DNA of 64,000 nt from Abelmoschus esculentus (Eukaryota > Streptophyta > Magnoliopsida > Malvales > Malvaceae). The position numbers and the translations under genes were made by a program. The notes beneath the pieces are model-generated. The model was not told where the DNA came from. It made no database searches and saw only the letters and a list, made by a program, of their open reading frames with translations. The DNA lies in NCBI GenBank assembly GCA_035048815.1, contig JAUCBN010000049.1, positions 5,835,501 to 5,899,500 on the forward strand. Direction: 5' to 3'. This document shows, one piece after another, positions 1 to 10,300 of this stretch; positions within the stretch are counted from its first letter, which is position 1; each line of letters opens with the position of its first letter.

Positions 1-347
1 TATCTAGAGGGTCCAAGTCCTTTTGACGTTAAACAGATTCGATTCGGGTTTGCTCAATATATTGTGCAGGTTCTTTCGAGTTTAGCGTGTCCAATTCGAT
101 CCAGCAACTTTCTGTCCTTTTTCTTATCTCTTTCACTTTTCGTTTTATTTTACTTCATTGTTTTCCTATGTAGGTAAACAATGTAAAAATTCTCTTCAAA
201 CGCCCAAATTATTATACTTATTTCCTATATAGGTAATCAGTGTAAACACTTGACTGTTTATGTTTTTATTTTGCAGGAACTTGCTTACAACATTCCTAGA
301 TCCGCAACTTACGAAGAAAGTCCGTTTTGACAGGCTACCTCGTATCA
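1..347 (+). repeat. Element 1 5' LTR, 3'-terminal part
   Basis: Nearly identical to 14650-14996, the end of the 3' LTR, with eight substitutions seen by eye over 347 bp (about 2.3 percent), seven of them transitions. It ends CGTATCA at 347, two bases before the primer-binding site. The window opens inside the second arm of the U5 hairpin described at 14641. Two copies of a motif close to TTTCCTATRTAGGTAA lie at 161-180 and 221-240. Confidence 0.92.
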
Positions 348-349
348 TA

Positions 350-361
350 TGGTATCAGAGC
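350..361 (+). other. Primer-binding site (initiator tRNA-Met)
   Basis: TGGTATCAGAGC, two bases after the LTR end, matches the complement of the 3' end of plant initiator tRNA-Met, the usual minus-strand primer of gypsy elements. Confidence 0.93.
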
Positions 362-1106
362 TTAGGTTCGGATTTGTTGTACTTTTTCTGCAATTTAGTA
401 TAAAAGAAAAATACAAAAAAATAAATTTCAAAAAATTCAAAAAAAAAATTCGAAGTCAAAGTTTGACTAAAAAAAGTCAAAGTCAAAAAAATAGAAAAAA
501 ATCGAAAATAAAAAAAATTAAAAAAAAAATCAGATTCAAATATTGCAAAGAAATTGAAAAAAAAGAAAGTATATTCCTATTGTAAAATCAAGATGAATGT
601 ACATTTCTTCTACTATGTGATTCGAAGTGCTTGGAAATCAACCGAAACGAATTGTTCTTGTTTGTTCGGTGATAGGAGCGTTGTAAAGCACGTCCTTGTA
701 GTAAGAATTACATTTCCATCTTTTTATTTCCTTTTGCCAATTTCCAGCCCTTTTACTTTTGTTTCTTTTTTTTTCTTTGTTTTATCTTCGTTTTTCCTTA
801 TTTGTATTTCTTGTTAGTAACACATTTGTAATAGGTTTGAAAACGTTGGCTTAGTCCTTTAAAGAATTGAAAATTGAGAAATTGTGAGGGAAAAAGGCAC
901 TGAGTGTTCTGAGAACAGAAGGGGAGACAAAAAGAGCCATTCAAGCATTCTCCCGAGTGAAACACAAGTGCTGAGTGTTACATTTTGAGTGCACATTTTT
1001 CTTTGGAGTGAAAACCTAGAGGTTTTGTGAGTGTGCAGTGAGGACTTTTATTTTTGTTTTACTTAACTCGTTATTTGTGCTTCTTTGTGTTTTCTTTTGT
1101 TTTAAT
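362..1106 (+). other. Element 1 untranslated leader
   Basis: Region between the primer-binding site and gag. It is very A-rich at 395-590 and then T/C-rich at about 715-815, with no credible coding sequence. A lysine-rich open frame here is a by-product of the A-tracts. Elements 2 and 3 have leaders of similar composition at the same place, so the region is probably part of the genomic RNA leader. Confidence 0.75.
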
Positions 1107-2120
1107 ATGACAGGGTTAGATGATCGTAGTCATGGTGGAGACCAGCCACGAGATTTGCCAATGCAGGCTTTTACACGTACTATGCAACGTCTATTAGAGA
1201 ATGCATTAGAGCCTTTGCAGTCTCGTTTGGACAAGATAGAAGGGGGTGGTTCCCAATCTGTCCATAATGAGAATCATGATGAAAATGACGTTGAACAATC
1301 ACTACGGATGAATCAACGACCAAGACGTGTAGTTAATGATAATATTTCTAACATAAAAGTTGCTATACCTTCTTTTCAGGGACGTTCAGATCCAGATGCT
1401 TATCTGACATGGGAAAGTAAGGTTGAACACGTTTTCGAGTGTTACAATTACTCGGAACAAAAGAAAGTACGTCTAGCAACTTTGGAGTTTGTTGACTATG
1501 CACTGTTGTGGTGGGATCAATTATTGGTTAGTCGACGACGTGCAGGTGAAGGACCAGTGAGAACATGGGACGAAATGAAGCATATCATGCGGAAACGGTT
1601 TGTTCCTTCTCACTATCATCGTGATTTATTTCAGAAATTACAAACTTTGAAACAGGGCAATAGGAGTGTCGAGGACTATTTCAAGGAAATGGAGATGTCC
1701 ATGATGCGTGCGAACATAGTTGAGGATCGTGAAGCAACTATGGCTCGGTTTATGGCAGGTTTGAATTCTGAAATTGCTAACGTTGTTGAGTTGCAGCATT
1801 ATGTCGAATTGGATGACATGGTGCATATGGCGATGAAAATTGAGCGACAACAACGTAGAAAAGTTTCTACTCGAGGTAATACTACTCCATTTAAATCTTT
1901 TACGAATCCATTGTATACCCCTAATCATGCTTGGAAACAAGCACCACAAGCGCCACTTCGGATTCAAGAACAAGGCAAGTCCAGCAAACCAAGGCCTCCC
2001 GTTGTTGATAATGGGCGTGGTAAACAAAAAGTAGTGGTACAAGAACGATCGAGAGATATTCAATTTTTTAAGTGCCTTGGTCGAGGACATGTTGCTAGCT
2101 AGTGTCCTAATCGTAGGGTT
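1107..2120 (+). pseudogene. gag: gag (capsid and zinc knuckle), element 1, broken
   Basis: Homologous along its length to the intact gag of element 2. The start at 1107 (MTGLDDRSHG) is chosen because element 2 has a matching start at the same place; the open frame reaches back to 1038 but is hydrophobic there and looks like leader. The retrotransposon gag domain is recognisable from the SNIKVAIPSFQGRSDPDAY segment to the VELQHYVELDDM segment. The nucleocapsid CCHC knuckle is doubly damaged: its first cysteine is phenylalanine (FFKCLGRGH) and the codon before CPNR is the stop TAG at 2100-2102. In the intact relative this gag runs on into protease in one frame. Confidence 0.9.
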
Positions 2121-2733
2121 ATGTTGATGCGAGATGATGGAGAGATCGAGTCAGATTCTGAAGAAGAAAAACATGAGGATGAAGATGATAAAGAAGATGT
2201 CCTAGAAGTTGCTGAGACTGGTAAGGTAATGGAAATTATGGTTGTTAAACGTAGTTTGAGTGTGCAACAGTTTCAGGATGAACAACAACGCAAAAACATC
2301 TATCACACGCGATGTAAAGTTCAAGATAAGGTATGTGTTGTGATTATTGATAGCGGTAGTTGTACTAATGTTGCCAGTTCAGTGATGGTTGATAGGTTAG
2401 GTCTCAAGACGACAAAACATCTGAATCCTTACAAATTGCAATTGTTGAATGACGGTGGAGAATTTAAAGTAACAAAACAAGTTGTTATACTGTTTTTGAT
2501 TGGAAGTTACAAGGACGAGGTCCTTTGTGATGTTGTGTCGATGGATGCTACTCACCTTCTTTTGGGACGCCCTTGGCAATATTACAAGAAGGTTATGCAT
2601 GATGGTTTTCCAAATCGATACTCTTTTATGCGTACAGGTAAAAAGATTACTTTGGCTCCTTTGACACCGAGTCAAGTGGTGGAAGATCAAGCAAGCTTGA
2701 AAAAGAGAGGAAGCTGCAAAGGAGAAGAAAAAG
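2121..2733 (+). pseudogene. pol: Aspartic protease region, element 1
   Basis: Retroviral-type aspartic protease that would cleave the polyprotein inside the particle. An acidic linker (ESDSEEEKHEDED) is followed by the active-site segment IIDSGSCTNVAS, with DSG intact, and the family segment LLLGRPWQYYKK. The zinc-knuckle stop separates it from gag, and a frameshift between about 2690 and 2735 separates it from RT, because the segment NVYASSQEIRKC is read in a different frame from the protease. Confidence 0.88.
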
Positions 2734-4158
2734 ATGAATGTTTATGCAAGCAGCCAAGAAATCAGGAAATGTCTTTCCTCTCACCAATCTTTGTTTATTT
2801 TAATGTTTAAAGATTATTGTTTATTGACTGACTTTCCTTCTGATTTTCTTGCATCAATTGTTTCCCTTTTGCAGGAATTTAAGGATGTGTTTCCGGAAGA
2901 AACACTGAGGGGATTGCCACCTCTTCGTGGCATTGAGCACCAGATTGACTTTATCCCAGGTGTTACTATTCCAAATCGACCAGCTTATCGAACTAACCCT
3001 AAAGAGACAAAAGAGCTTCAAAGACAAGTGACAGAATTGATGGACAAGGGTTATATTCGAGAGAGTCTAAGTCCGTGTGCTGTTCCGGTATTGTTAGTGC
3101 CGAAGAAAGATGGGTCTTGGAGGATGTGCGTAGATTGTAGAGCTGTGAATCAGATTACAATTAAGTATCGTCATCCTATTCCTAGACTTGATGATATGTT
3201 GGACGAGCTTTGTGGAGCCGTCATCTCCTCCAAAATTGATTTAAAGAGTGGATATCATCAGATTCGCATGCGAGAAGGTGATGAATGGAAGACAACCTTC
3301 AAAACAAAGCTAGGTTTGTACGAATGGTTAGTAATGCCTTTTGGCTTAACTAGTGCACCTAGTACTTTTATGCGATTGATGAATCATGTTCTGCGATCTT
3401 TTATTGGAAAGTTTTGTGTTGTATATTTTGACGATATTTTAATTTATAGCAAGACTTTGCAAGATCATGTAGAACATTTGAGATCTGTTTTGCAGACTTT
3501 GCGAGAAGAAAGATTGTTTGGTAACATAGAGAAATGTGTGTTTTGTACTGACAAACTTACATTTCCTGGTTACATTGTTAGTGCACAGGGTGTTGAAGTC
3601 GATCCTGAAAAGATAAAGGCAATTCAGGAATGGCCACGACCGACATCGATTACTCAAGTTAGATCTTTTCATGGTTTAGCTAGTTTCTATCGTCGGTTTG
3701 TTCCTAACTTCAGTTCTATTACCGCACCCTTAACCGGGATTATTAAGAAGAATTCTAGCTTCTTATGGGGTAAAGAACAAGAAGATGCCTTTTTGAAAAT
3801 TAAGGATTGTTTGACGAAGTTACCTGTGTTAGCCTTACCTAACTTTGATAAAACTTTTGAAATTGAATGTGATGCTTCTGGAGTTGGTATAGGCGCTGTG
3901 TTAATGCAGGAAAAAAGGCCCATTGCATACTTTAGTGAAAAGCTTAGTGGAGCAACATTGAATTATCCAGTCTACGACAAGGAGATGTATGCACTAATTC
4001 GGGCATTGGAGACATGGCAACATTACTTGTTGCCTAAGGAGTTTGTGATTCACACTGATCATGAGGCTTTACGATATATCACAGGTCAGCATAAATTGAA
4101 TAAGCGACATGCTAAATGGGTTGAATTTTTGGAGTCTTTTCCTTATGTCATATGTTAA
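2734..4158 (+). pseudogene. pol: Reverse transcriptase and RNase H, element 1
   Basis: A continuous 474-codon frame with the gypsy RT core: VPKKDGSWRMCVDCRAVN, KIDLKSGYHQIRM, the MPFGLTSAPSTFMRLMN segment and the catalytic VVYFDDIL. RNase H follows with ECDASGVGIGAVL, the YDKEMYAL helix and HTDHEAL. The frame ends at a nonsense codon (4156-4158) where element 2 continues with YKKGKDNVVADALS, so translation would stop just before the integrase linker. Motifs are conserved, but the separate reading frames mean no functional polyprotein. Confidence 0.92.
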
Positions 4159-5674
4159 AAAAAGCGTAAAGATAATGTCGTTGCTGATGCTTTATCACGT
4201 AGATATGTGCTTTTAAATTACCTTGATTCACATTTAATTGGATTTGCATATATTCGTTACTTGTATGTTGATGATTCTGATTTTCGAGATAAGTATAATG
4301 CTTGTGAGAAAGGTGCAAATGAAAAGTTTTAAAGGCATGATGGTTATCTTTTCAAAGAAAATAGGATATGCATTCCACAGGATTCAATGCGTGATATTCT
4401 GATCCGTGAAGCACATGAGGGTGGATTGATGGGTCACTTTGGAGTCACCAAAACGTTACAGACATTGAAAGAACATCTATTTTGGCCTAAGATGCGTAGA
4501 GACGTTGAAAGGTACTGTGAACATTGTGTGACATGTAAGAAAGCAAAATCGAAGGTTTCACCACATGGTATGTACTTACCTTTACCTATTCCTGATTCTC
4601 CTTGGACTGATATTTCTATGGATTTTGTTTTGGGATTGCCAAGAACTAGGACAGGTAGAGAGAGATAGTATTTTTGTTGTGATTGATAGGTTCTCTAAGA
4701 TGGCACATTTTATTGCATGCCATAAGACCAATGATGTTGTTAATGTGGCTAACTTGTTCTTTAGAGATGTTGTACGTTTGCATAGTATTCCTAGGTTGAT
4801 TGTTTCTGACAGGGATGTAAAGTTTTTGAGTCACTTCTGGAGGACTCTTTGGAGCAAATTAGGTACGAAACTCATGTTTTCTACTACTTGCCATCCCCAG
4901 ACTAATGGACAAACTGAGGTTGTTAACAGAGTTTTATCTACTTTACTTCGTTCCATCATTAAAAAGAATATAAAGACTTGGGAAGATTGTTTGCCACATG
5001 TTGAGTTTGCGTATAATCATGTTGTACATTCTGCTACTAAGATGTCACCATTTGAGGTTGTTTATGGTTTTAACCCTATTACGCCTCTAGATTTGTTACC
5101 TTTGCCACAGGAACAAGTGACGAACAGGGACGATCAAGCAAAAGCAGAATATGTGAAGAAGTTGCATCAATAGGTGAAGGAGAATTTAGAACGAAGGACT
5201 CAACAATATGAAAAGCAAGCAAACAAAGGAAGGAAGCGAGCCACCTTCGATATAGGTGATTGGGTTTGGGTTCATTTTCGAAAAGAACGTTTTCCAACCC
5301 AACGATGGTCAAAGTTGTTACCAAGAGGAGATGGTCCTTTTCAGGTGTTGGTGAAAGTGAACGACAACGCCTACAAGATAGACTTACCGGGCGAGTACAC
5401 TGTAAGTGCCACATTTAATGTTTCTGATTTAACCCCTTATGATGATTCTACAGATTTGAGGTCAAATCCTTTTCAAGAAGGGGGGAATGACGTGAGCACA
5501 TCAATGCAAGCACAATATGATCCGGAGGTCTTGCCACAAGGACCTATTACTCGTTCTAAGGCAAAGAAATTCAGGGAAGTACTTTTCCTTACTTGTGCTT
5601 CAATTCCAAATTCATTCGATAATGTTTATGCCTTAGAACATAGGTTTTATAATGTGTTGCATGCTGATATGTGA
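4159..5674 (+). pseudogene. pol: Integrase and pol C-terminal tail, element 1, broken
   Basis: Retroviral-type integrase. The HHCC zinc domain (EAHEGGLMGHFG and CEHCVTCKKAK) is at about 4405-4550, followed by the DDE core (SMDFVLGLPRTRTG, then IVSDRDVKF, then the TEVVNRVLSTLL glutamate helix) and the GDWVWVHFRKERF C-terminal domain. Lesions: TAA at 4330-4332, a 4-nt GAGA insertion at about 4661-4668 that shifts the frame, and TAG at 5171-5173. The final 60 or so codons, including GPITRSKAKKFRE, lie inside the 3' LTR, which starts at 5488. Confidence 0.9.
5475..5487 (+). other. Polypurine tract, element 1
   Basis: All-purine run AAGAAGGGGGAA directly before the 3' LTR terminus TGACGTGAGC. It is the expected primer for plus-strand DNA synthesis, and it also sits inside the pol reading frame. 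Confidence 0.88.
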
Positions 5675-5860
5675 CATATTAGACTATACTACTTATTATA
5701 TATGTTTAAGTATGTATATATGCTATTAAGTATGTTTTAAGGTTTGGTTTGATAGTGTTTATTATGTTTCTAACTTATTTATACGTTCTTGTGTGTTTTT
5801 GAATAAGTTTACAAGTGTTTCAACCTTCTGTTTTACGAATGGATCCTTGTGCTATTTTCC

Positions 5861-5986
5861 AGTATAGGTAAACAGAGGTGTACTAGTGAGTTACGAAATG
5901 TATTCTTGTACTGTTTTCCAGTATAGGTAAACAGAGGTGTACCAGTGAGTTACGAAATGGATTCTTGTATTGTTTTCCAACATAGG
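5861..5986 (+). repeat. 59-bp tandem repeats in the U3 of element 1
   Basis: Two copies, at 5861 and 5920, and the start of a third at 5979, each opening with AGTATAGGTAAACAGAGGTG or a close variant. The third copy continues after element 2 at 14253. The related element 4 carries the same three-copy array on the other strand at about 62501-62640. Confidence 0.9.
5982..5986. other. Target-site duplication of element 2, left copy (ATAGG)
   Basis: ATAGG just before the LTR terminus TGATAAG; the same five bases follow the other LTR at 14248-14252. Removing the element and one copy restores the element 1 LTR repeat. Confidence 0.95.
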
Positions 5987-6385
5987 TGATAAGAGGGCTC
6001 CTTGTTGAGGACGCCTTCTTGATTGTTTCGGATCTAGGATTGAAGTAAGATGTCTCCTGCAATAAGCATGGCTGCAAATTGGTGTTTAAAAGGGCTGAAA
6101 AATTTAGGTAGACAGAATGTAGAAGATGAAGGCTCGGAGAAGTTGACAATGGTGGAACGTTGAAAGTATTGGTTTGGTTATGGCTAGGTTTGGTCTTTGG
6201 TGAGGTGACTGGTGAGAAATGAAGTTTCTGACAAGGTTGAAAAATAGGATGCAAGGGGTAGTACGAAAATGAAATAAAAACAAGGAAAAGAAATAAAATG
6301 AAACAAACTCCAAGGATGAACTCGAACAATCTGTTGAACGAACCCGAACCTTATCTTGAACTTGCTTCAGACGGACTTGGACCCT

Positions 6386-6403
6386 TCGATTATCTACAAC
6401 CGA
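6386..6403 (-). other. U5 hairpin, element 2 3' LTR (copy at 13081-13098)
   Basis: Sense RNA would pair UCGGUU with AAUCGA (one G-U pair) around a 6-base loop. It lies between the conserved blocks GATACTTTGGGTTC and GGGTCCAAGTCC. The same position in other families has different but still complementary arms. Confidence 0.6.
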
Positions 6404-6460
6404 GAACCCAAAGTATCAAAGGGGTTGACCACGCAAGCAACGAACTTGAGAAGTCAGAAA

Positions 6461-6474
6461 GTTCTCAAAAGAAC
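6461..6474 (-). other. Conserved 14-bp inverted repeat (copy at 13156-13169)
   Basis: GTTCT-N4-AGAAC (here GTTCTCAAAAGAAC on +), next to a second short inverted repeat GAGAGAAATTCTC at 6481-6493. Both recur at equivalent places in the other LTR families of the window. Confidence 0.6.
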
Positions 6475-6550
6475 CGAAATGAGAGAAATTCTCACAAAAG
6501 TAAATTTCATTCAAATTGTCTTTTTTTTTTTTTTACATTACAAAGTATAC

Positions 6551-6560
6551 ATATATATAG
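6551..6560 (-). promoter_or_regulatory. Putative TATA box, element 2 LTR
   Basis: CTATATATAT on the - strand, followed downstream by an A14 run and the conserved hairpins; the identical site in the 5' LTR is at 13246-13255. It is the only strong TATA motif at the expected U3/R boundary. The start site is inferred, not seen. Confidence 0.6.
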
Positions 6561-6959
6561 GCTAGTACAAGGGAGTTGGCGCCTAGAATACTTGGCCAGA
6601 ATTGAATTGGAAGTTTCAGATGAGTGGCTGAAATGTAAGCACAATTAACATGTGTTAATTATGTTAAATGTGGATGAGAAAACTACTCATCCTTATCCTT
6701 TGTGGCCGGCTGGTTTTGGAGGGAGGGAAGACTGAATTTCAAACATTTAACACATGTGTTTTATGTGTGAAATTCAAAGGAAATAACTCCTTGTCCTTAT
6801 CTTACTTTGACGCCAACTTCAAGGAGGGAAATCTTGAAATTTGAATCTGCCACATGCCATGCACATGCACATGCTTGGAATGGATGGTGGACGCCCCTCA
6901 TGCTGGTCACATGACCATGACACACTCTCCCACGTGGAGGACACCTTTGAGCTATCCCG

Positions 6960-7100
6960 GGACTCACCAGCTTGAGTTGAGCTAGTAGAGCTGGAGTTGA
7001 GCTGAATGGAGCTGAGTTGAGCTGAATTCAGCTAGCTGAAGTGTTGAGGATTAGTTGAGCTGAAACGAGCTGCTAGAAATCCATTGAGCTTTTCCCGAGC
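6960..7100. repeat. AGCT-rich tract in U3 (copy at 13655-13795)
   Basis: Dense irregular runs of GAGCTGA and TTGAGCT words. Similar tracts occur in most of the other LTRs here, so this looks like a shared U3 feature and not a chance local repeat. Confidence 0.7.
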
Positions 7101-7362
7101 TAAGGTGAAGTCCTTCATTTGGTACTCTTCCTTGTGCCTATGAGAAAACAAAAGTTATACCATCATAAGTATTGTAAACTTATTAAAGAAAGTTAAAACA
7201 AGCTGAAAAACATAGTTATCATATTGGAAAACATGTAACAAGCTAAAGAAACATGGTAAACATGATTATGAGCTTGTGTTCTTATTGAACTTATTGAAAA
7301 CACACCTATTTACATGCTTAATAAACACAATACTAGCTTAAGTACTATATAGTTACAAGATG

Positions 7363-10300
7363 TTACACATCAGTATGTAACATAGTGTAAAGTTTATTCT
7401 CTAAGGCATATGCATTATTAAGGGATTCTGAGACTTGTAAACATTTAAGAATAAGAACTTCCCTGAATTGCTTAGCCTTTGATCGAGTGATGGGTCCTGA
7501 TGGTAAGACCTCCGGATCAGCTGTTTGAGCTTGTGTAGATGTGCTCACATCATCCCCCCCTTCTTGAAAAGGATTTGTCCTCAAATCTGCAGAATCATTA
7601 AAAGGGGATAAGTCGGAAACATTAAATGTAGCACTTACATTGTATTCACCCGGCAAGTCCAACTTGTAAGCATTGTCGTTCACTTTCTCAACCACTTGAA
7701 AAGGACCATCTCCTCGTGGTAACAGCTTGGACCGTCGTTGGGTTGGAAAACGTTCCTTTCGGAAGTGAATCCAAACCCAATCTCCAACATCGAAGGTAAC
7801 TCGCTTACGTCCTTTGTTCGCTTGCTTCTCGTATTGTTGAGTCCTTCGTTCAAGGTTATCTTTAACCTGTTGATGCAACTTCTTTACATAATCAGCCTTG
7901 GATTGTCCGTCCCTATTCGTCACTTGTTCATATGGCAAAGGCAACATATCGAGAGGAGTGATAGGATTAAATCCATAAACAACCTCAAAAGGTGACATTT
8001 TAGTAGCAGAATGAACGGCATGGTTATATGCAAATTCAACATGCGGCAAACAATCTTCCCACGTCTTAATATTCTTTTTGATGATGGAACGGAGTAAAGT
8101 AGATAAAATACGATTAACAACCTCAGTTTGTCCATCAGTTTGGGGATGACAAGTAGTAGAAAACATAAGTTTCGTACCTAATTTGCTCCAAAGAGTCCTC
8201 CAGAAGTGACTCAAGAATTTTACATCCCTGTCAGAAACAATCGACCTAGGAATACCATGTAAACGCACAATTTCCTTAAAGAACAAGTTAGCCACATTAA
8301 CAGCATCATCGGTCTTATGACACGCAATGAAGTGTGCCATCTTTGAGAACCTGTCAACCACAACAAAGATACTATCTCTACCTGTCCTAGTCCTAGGCAA
8401 TCCCAACACAAAATCCATAGATATATCAGTCCAGGGGGAGTCGGGAATAGGTAAAGGTAAGTACAAACCGTGTGGTAATACCTTCGACTTTGCTTTCTTA
8501 CATGTCACGCATCGTTCACACATCCTTTCGACGTCTCGTCGCATCTTTGGCCAGAATAGGTGCTCCTTGAGAATGTGTAACGTCTTGGTGACTCCAAAGT
8601 GTCCCATAAGTCCTCCTTCATGAGCTTCTCGAATTAGGACCTCTCGAATTGACCCTTGAGGAATGCAGAGTCTTCCTTCTTTGAAAAGATAATCATCATG
8701 TCGATAAAATTTCTCATCTGCACCCTTTTCACACAATGTATATCTTTCTCCAAAATCAGGGTCAGTAGCATATAATTCTTTGATATAGGCAAACCCAATC
8801 AAATGAGAGTCTAAGTAATTCAGAAGTGCATACCTACGGGATAAGGCATCTGCTACAACGTTGTCTTTACCTTTCTTATATCGAATGACATAAGGAAAAG
8901 ATTCTAGAAATTCAACCCACTTAGCATGCCTTTTATTCAACTTATGCTGACCTGTTATGTGCTTCAAAGCTTCGTGATCGGTGTGAATTACGAATTCTTT
9001 CGGTAAGAGATAGTGCTGCCATGTTTCAAGAGCTCGAATCAATGCATACATCTCTTTGTCGTACACTGGATAATTCAAGGTAGCACCACTTAACTTCTCG
9101 CTGAAATAGGCAATAGGTCGCTTCTCCTGTGATAAAACGGCTCCAATTCCTATTCCTGAAGCATCACACTCAATCTCGAACATTTTATCAAAGTTAGGTA
9201 AGGCTAACACTGGGGCCTTAGTCAAATAATCCTTAATTTTCAAGAAGGCTTCTTCCTGTTCATTACCCCAATTGAAGACTGAATTCTTCTTTATAATCCC
9301 GGTTAAGGGGGCGGTAATGGAACTGAAATTAGGTACAAACCGACGATAAAAACTAGCTAAACCATGAAAAGATCTAACCTGACTTATTGATGTCGGTCGA
9401 GGCCAATCCTGAATCGCCTTCACCTTTTCTGGATCGACTTCCACACCCTGTGCAGTCACGATAAAACCAAGAAAGGTAACCTTATCAGTACAAAACATAC
9501 ATTTCTTCAGATTACCAAATAACCTTTCTTTTCTCAATGTGCCAAGAACATTCCTCAAGTGTTCCTCGTGATCCTGCAAAGACTTGCTGTATATAAGAAT
9601 GTCATCAAAGTACACAACACAATATTTTCCAATGTAAGATCGTAAAACATGATTCATCAGACGCATAAAGGTGCTAGGTGCGTTAGTTAAACCGAAAGGC
9701 ATCACTAACCACTCGTACAGACCCAATTTCGTTTTGAAGGCTGTCTTCCATTCGTCGCCTTCTCGCATCCGAATCTGATGATATCCACTCTTTAAATCAA
9801 TTTTGGAAAATATGGTCGCACCACACAACTCATCTAGCATGTCATCAAGACGAGGAATGGGATGCCTATACTTGATGGTAATCTGATTCACCGCTCGGCA
9901 ATCAACACACATTCTCCATGTTCCGTCTTTCTTGGGTACTAAAAGCACTGGTACAGCGCACGGACTTAAACTTTCCCGAATGTAACCCTTTTCCATCAAC
10001 TCGGTGATTTGTTTTTGAAGTTCCTTTGTTTCTTCTGGATTACTTCGATATGCTGGCCGATTTGGAATGGTAGCTCCCGGAATGAAATCAATTTGATGTT
10101 CTATACCTCGAATAGGTGGCAACCCACTCGGTGTCTCATCCGGAAACACGTCTTCAAACTCCTGCAAAAGAGACGTAATAGATGTAGGCAAATCATTAGG
10201 AATATCAGATAACAAACAATACTCCTTATACATTAAAATAAGTAAAGTTTGTTGAGAGGAAAGACATTTCCTGATATCCTTGCCGCTCGCATATACGTTC

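Larger units (their letters stand above)
5488..5986 (+). repeat. Element 1 3' LTR, first part (U3)
   Basis: Begins TGACGTGAGC after the polypurine tract, contains the end of pol up to 5674, and is cut at the ATAGG target of element 2. It resumes at 14253. Without the insertion the LTR would be about 1243 bp. Confidence 0.92.
5987..7552 (-). repeat. Element 2 3' LTR
   Basis: Read on the - strand it starts TGATGTGAGCACATC (7552) and ends CCTCTTATCA (5987). It contains the last 62 sense codons of gag-pol and the stop at 7363-7365, an AGCT-rich tract (about 6960-7100), a TATA box, a 14-T run (6520-6533 on +), and the hairpins listed separately. Confidence 0.95.

Noticed and set aside
349..585. 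Lysine-rich 78-residue open frame after the element 1 LTR
   Set aside because: Produced by A-runs in the retrotransposon leader; not conserved as protein in elements 2 or 3.
6104..6329. Hydrophobic short frames on the - strand in the element 2 LTRs (also 12799-13024)
   Set aside because: They lie in U5/R, lack a conserved equivalent in other LTRs and are best explained by pyrimidine-rich sequence.
6298..6648. 116-residue open frame present identically in both element 2 LTRs
   Set aside because: It is antisense to the element, and identity merely reflects the identical LTRs. It spans hairpins and a T14 run and has no counterpart in the other families.
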